Part shown: positions 5,816 to 6,703 of the stretch, one piece after another
Numbering within the stretch: the stretch's first letter is position 1
Layout: every line of letters starts with the position of its first letter
From: Endomicrobiia bacterium
GTDB lineage: Bacteria > Elusimicrobiota > Endomicrobiia > Endomicrobiales > Endomicrobiaceae
Reading direction: 5' to 3'
Assembly: GCA_025998295.1 (NCBI GenBank)
Contig: BNVT01000069.1
Span: forward strand, 1 to 6,703
DNA: 6,703 bases
Translations under genes and position numbers: made by a program
Notes under the pieces: generated by a model
Database searches by the model: none
Seen by the model: the letters and a program-made list of their open reading frames with translations, nothing else
What the model was told of the DNA's origin: nothing

Positions 5816-6400
5816 ATGTGGGCGGAGGAGTGGGAAGAAGGGATGGTAAAAAAACGGGAAGAGCGGAGAAAAGAGTGTACAAAGATGTGGGAAGAGTGGG
5901 ACAAAAAGCTGGGAGAAAAGCTGCAAAAAGAGTGGGAAGAGCGAGAAGAAGAGCTGAAAAAAAGGTGTGAAAAGGAGTGGAGAAAAGAGCGGGAAAAGAG
6001 AGAAAAAGAGTGGGAAGAGTGGGACAAAAAGCGGGAAGAAGAGCTGCAAAAAGAGTGGGAAGATCAGAAAGAAGAGTTGAAAAAAGAGCGGGAAAAAGAG
6101 CAGCAAAAAGAGTGGGAAAAGAGAGAAAAAGAGTGGAAAGAGTGGGAAGAGGAAAAGAAGTGGGAAAAGTGTTGGGAGGTGGAAACAGCGTGGGAAGAGT
6201 ATCAAATAGCGTGGAAAGAGTGGTGCGAAGAACAGAAAGAGCAGGACAAAAAGCGGGAAGAACAACAACAGGAAGAAGAACGGAAAAAAGCTGTAAGAGC
6301 TGAAAAAAGAGTGGGAAGAGCTGGGAGAGCTGGAAAAAAAGCTGGAAGAGTGAGAAGAAACAAAGAGAGAGATATTTTAAGCCTATCAAGAAAGAAATAG
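5816..6400 (+). CDS. Trp/Glu/Lys-rich coiled-coil frame, likely part of a broken longer gene
   Basis: No known family recognised. The frame reads 194 residues from an ATG at 5816, ten bases after the upstream TAG and in the same frame, but with no proper ribosome binding site, so independent translation is doubtful. Up to about residue 156 it is one long charged helix with motifs KEWEEWDKKREEELQKEWE and KEWKEWEEE, including two exact-length 41-residue repeats (5888-6133) and a weaker third. I count 17 Trp in about 158 residues, far above the roughly one percent usual for proteins. After codon AAA 6287-6289 the helix pattern collapses into Ala/Gly/Arg-rich residues (RVGRAGRAGKKAGRVRR), while the Glu/Lys/Leu/Trp pattern resumes one frame over: a sign of a one-base insertion in the A run 6284-6289. 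It probably acted as an exported structural or binding rod; that is inference. Confidence 0.5.
   Translation: MWAEEWEEGMVKKREERRKECTKMWEEWDKKLGEKLQKEWEEREEELKKRCEKEWRKEREKREKEWEEWDKKREEELQKEWEDQKEELKKEREKEQQKEWEKREKEWKEWEEEKKWEKCWEVETAWEEYQIAWKEWCEEQKEQDKKREEQQQEEERKKAVRAEKRVGRAGRAGKKAGRVRRNKERDILSLSRKK
5888..6133 (+). repeat. Two tandem 123-bp units coding a 41-residue coiled-coil repeat
   Basis: Unit 1 is 5888-6010 and unit 2 is 6011-6133, both exactly 123 bp and in frame. Each begins WEEWDKK, has LQKEWE near residue 12 and EELKK near residue 21, and ends EKREKE. The next stretch starts WKEWEEE, like a diverged third unit. This shows growth by in-frame duplication. Confidence 0.85.
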
Positions 6401-6618
6401 ATGAGATCGAGAGAGAAATAGATAATCTGGAAGAAGTAATAGATAAGTTGAGAGAAATATATGAGTTGAAAGTAAATAAAAAGAGAATAGAGATAGAGAA
6501 ACGGAAACCGGAGTCTAAATTTATGACGGCGAATCAATTGTGTAAAATTACTTTTGTTTTAAAAAGAAAGCAAAATAAAGCAAAAGATATCTTTCAAGCT
6601 CTCACAGTCATTTTCTAG
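6290..6618 (+). pseudogene. Frameshifted C-terminal coiled-coil continuation of the 5816 frame
   Basis: Removing one A from the run at 6284-6289 moves the reading into KKL, a TAA (6294-6296), then ELKKEWEEL and GELEKKLEE to a TGA at 6351-6353. Removing the A at 6353 turns that TGA into TGG and opens KKQRERYFKPIKKEIDEIE in frame 1, which stays open to TAG 6616-6618. Frame 1 is open from 6304 and has no ATG before 6526. The section around 6388-6486 has Ile/Leu at regular three/four spacing (EIEREIDNLEEVIDKLREI), a classical coiled-coil heptad, followed by a basic tail. So the apparent ancestral gene ran from 5240 to 6618, about 458 residues, now interrupted by two stops and two insertions. No homologue is recognised. 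Confidence 0.6.
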
Positions 6619-6703
6619 GTGTCAAAAGCTCACAAACAGTCTCCTAACACAACAATACCACAAAAACAAAACCTTATATATCTCGTTAGATTGATCTGCA
6701 AGA

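Noticed and set aside
5977..6303. Arg/Gly/Val-rich forward frame of 108 residues
   Set aside because: It is the alternative register of the Glu/Lys/Trp repeat. The repeat unit makes helical sense only in the 5816 frame.
5565..6389. Long antisense Leu/Phe-rich frame resembling a membrane protein (and the similar one at 5792-6268)
   Set aside because: The LFxLF monotony is the complement of GAA/AAG/TGG repeats. It is an artefact of the polypurine strand, and several antisense frames are open at once.
6619..6703. Possible feature at the right edge
   Set aside because: Eighty-five AT-rich bases with no open frame, hairpin or motif that I can support.

Overview
The window comes from an AT-rich bacterial genome that carries intact core metabolism next to visibly decaying genes. 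Its centre is a forward-strand nucleotide-synthesis cluster: purD, purE, a broken remnant of pyrR, pyrB and pyrC. Its flanks hold low-complexity coiled-coil genes and gene fragments. Tight operons combined with fresh frameshifts and in-frame stops fit a host-associated lineage under genome reduction. From general similarity I suspect an Elusimicrobia (Endomicrobium-like, termite-gut protist symbiont) genome, but no marker in the window proves this.

Left edge (1 to about 365): the broken 3' end of a gene for a tryptophan/arginine/glutamate-rich coiled coil, then a Pro/Gln-rich linker, then a DnaJ-type J domain. The HPD signature is intact, but the domain is split across three reading frames and carries a stop. 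Next comes a run of nine G at the ribosome-binding position of purD.

Centre (398-4650): purD and purE encode two steps of IMP synthesis. pyrB and pyrC, which overlap by 17 bases, encode the second and third steps of UMP synthesis. Between purE and pyrB lies the C-terminal half of PyrR, the pyrimidine attenuation regulator, inactivated by loss of its N-terminal half and by a one-base frameshift. Regulation of pyrBC by PyrR from this locus has therefore been lost.

Right side (4651-6703): about 450 bases without a recognisable gene, holding a 12-bp inverted repeat that bounds a 333-bp stretch. Two direct repeats follow, each carrying a promoter-like -35/-10 pair and a 12-bp palindrome. They lead into a gene with a clear signal peptide (5240-5806) and long serine runs. 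An in-frame TAG separates it from an extremely Trp/Glu/Lys-rich coiled-coil frame (5816-6400) containing a 41-residue tandem repeat. Undoing two single-base insertions and reading through two stops would join everything from 5240 to 6618 into one secreted coiled-coil protein of about 458 residues. This locus, and its apparent J-domain-bearing relative at the left edge, is the least explained part of the window.
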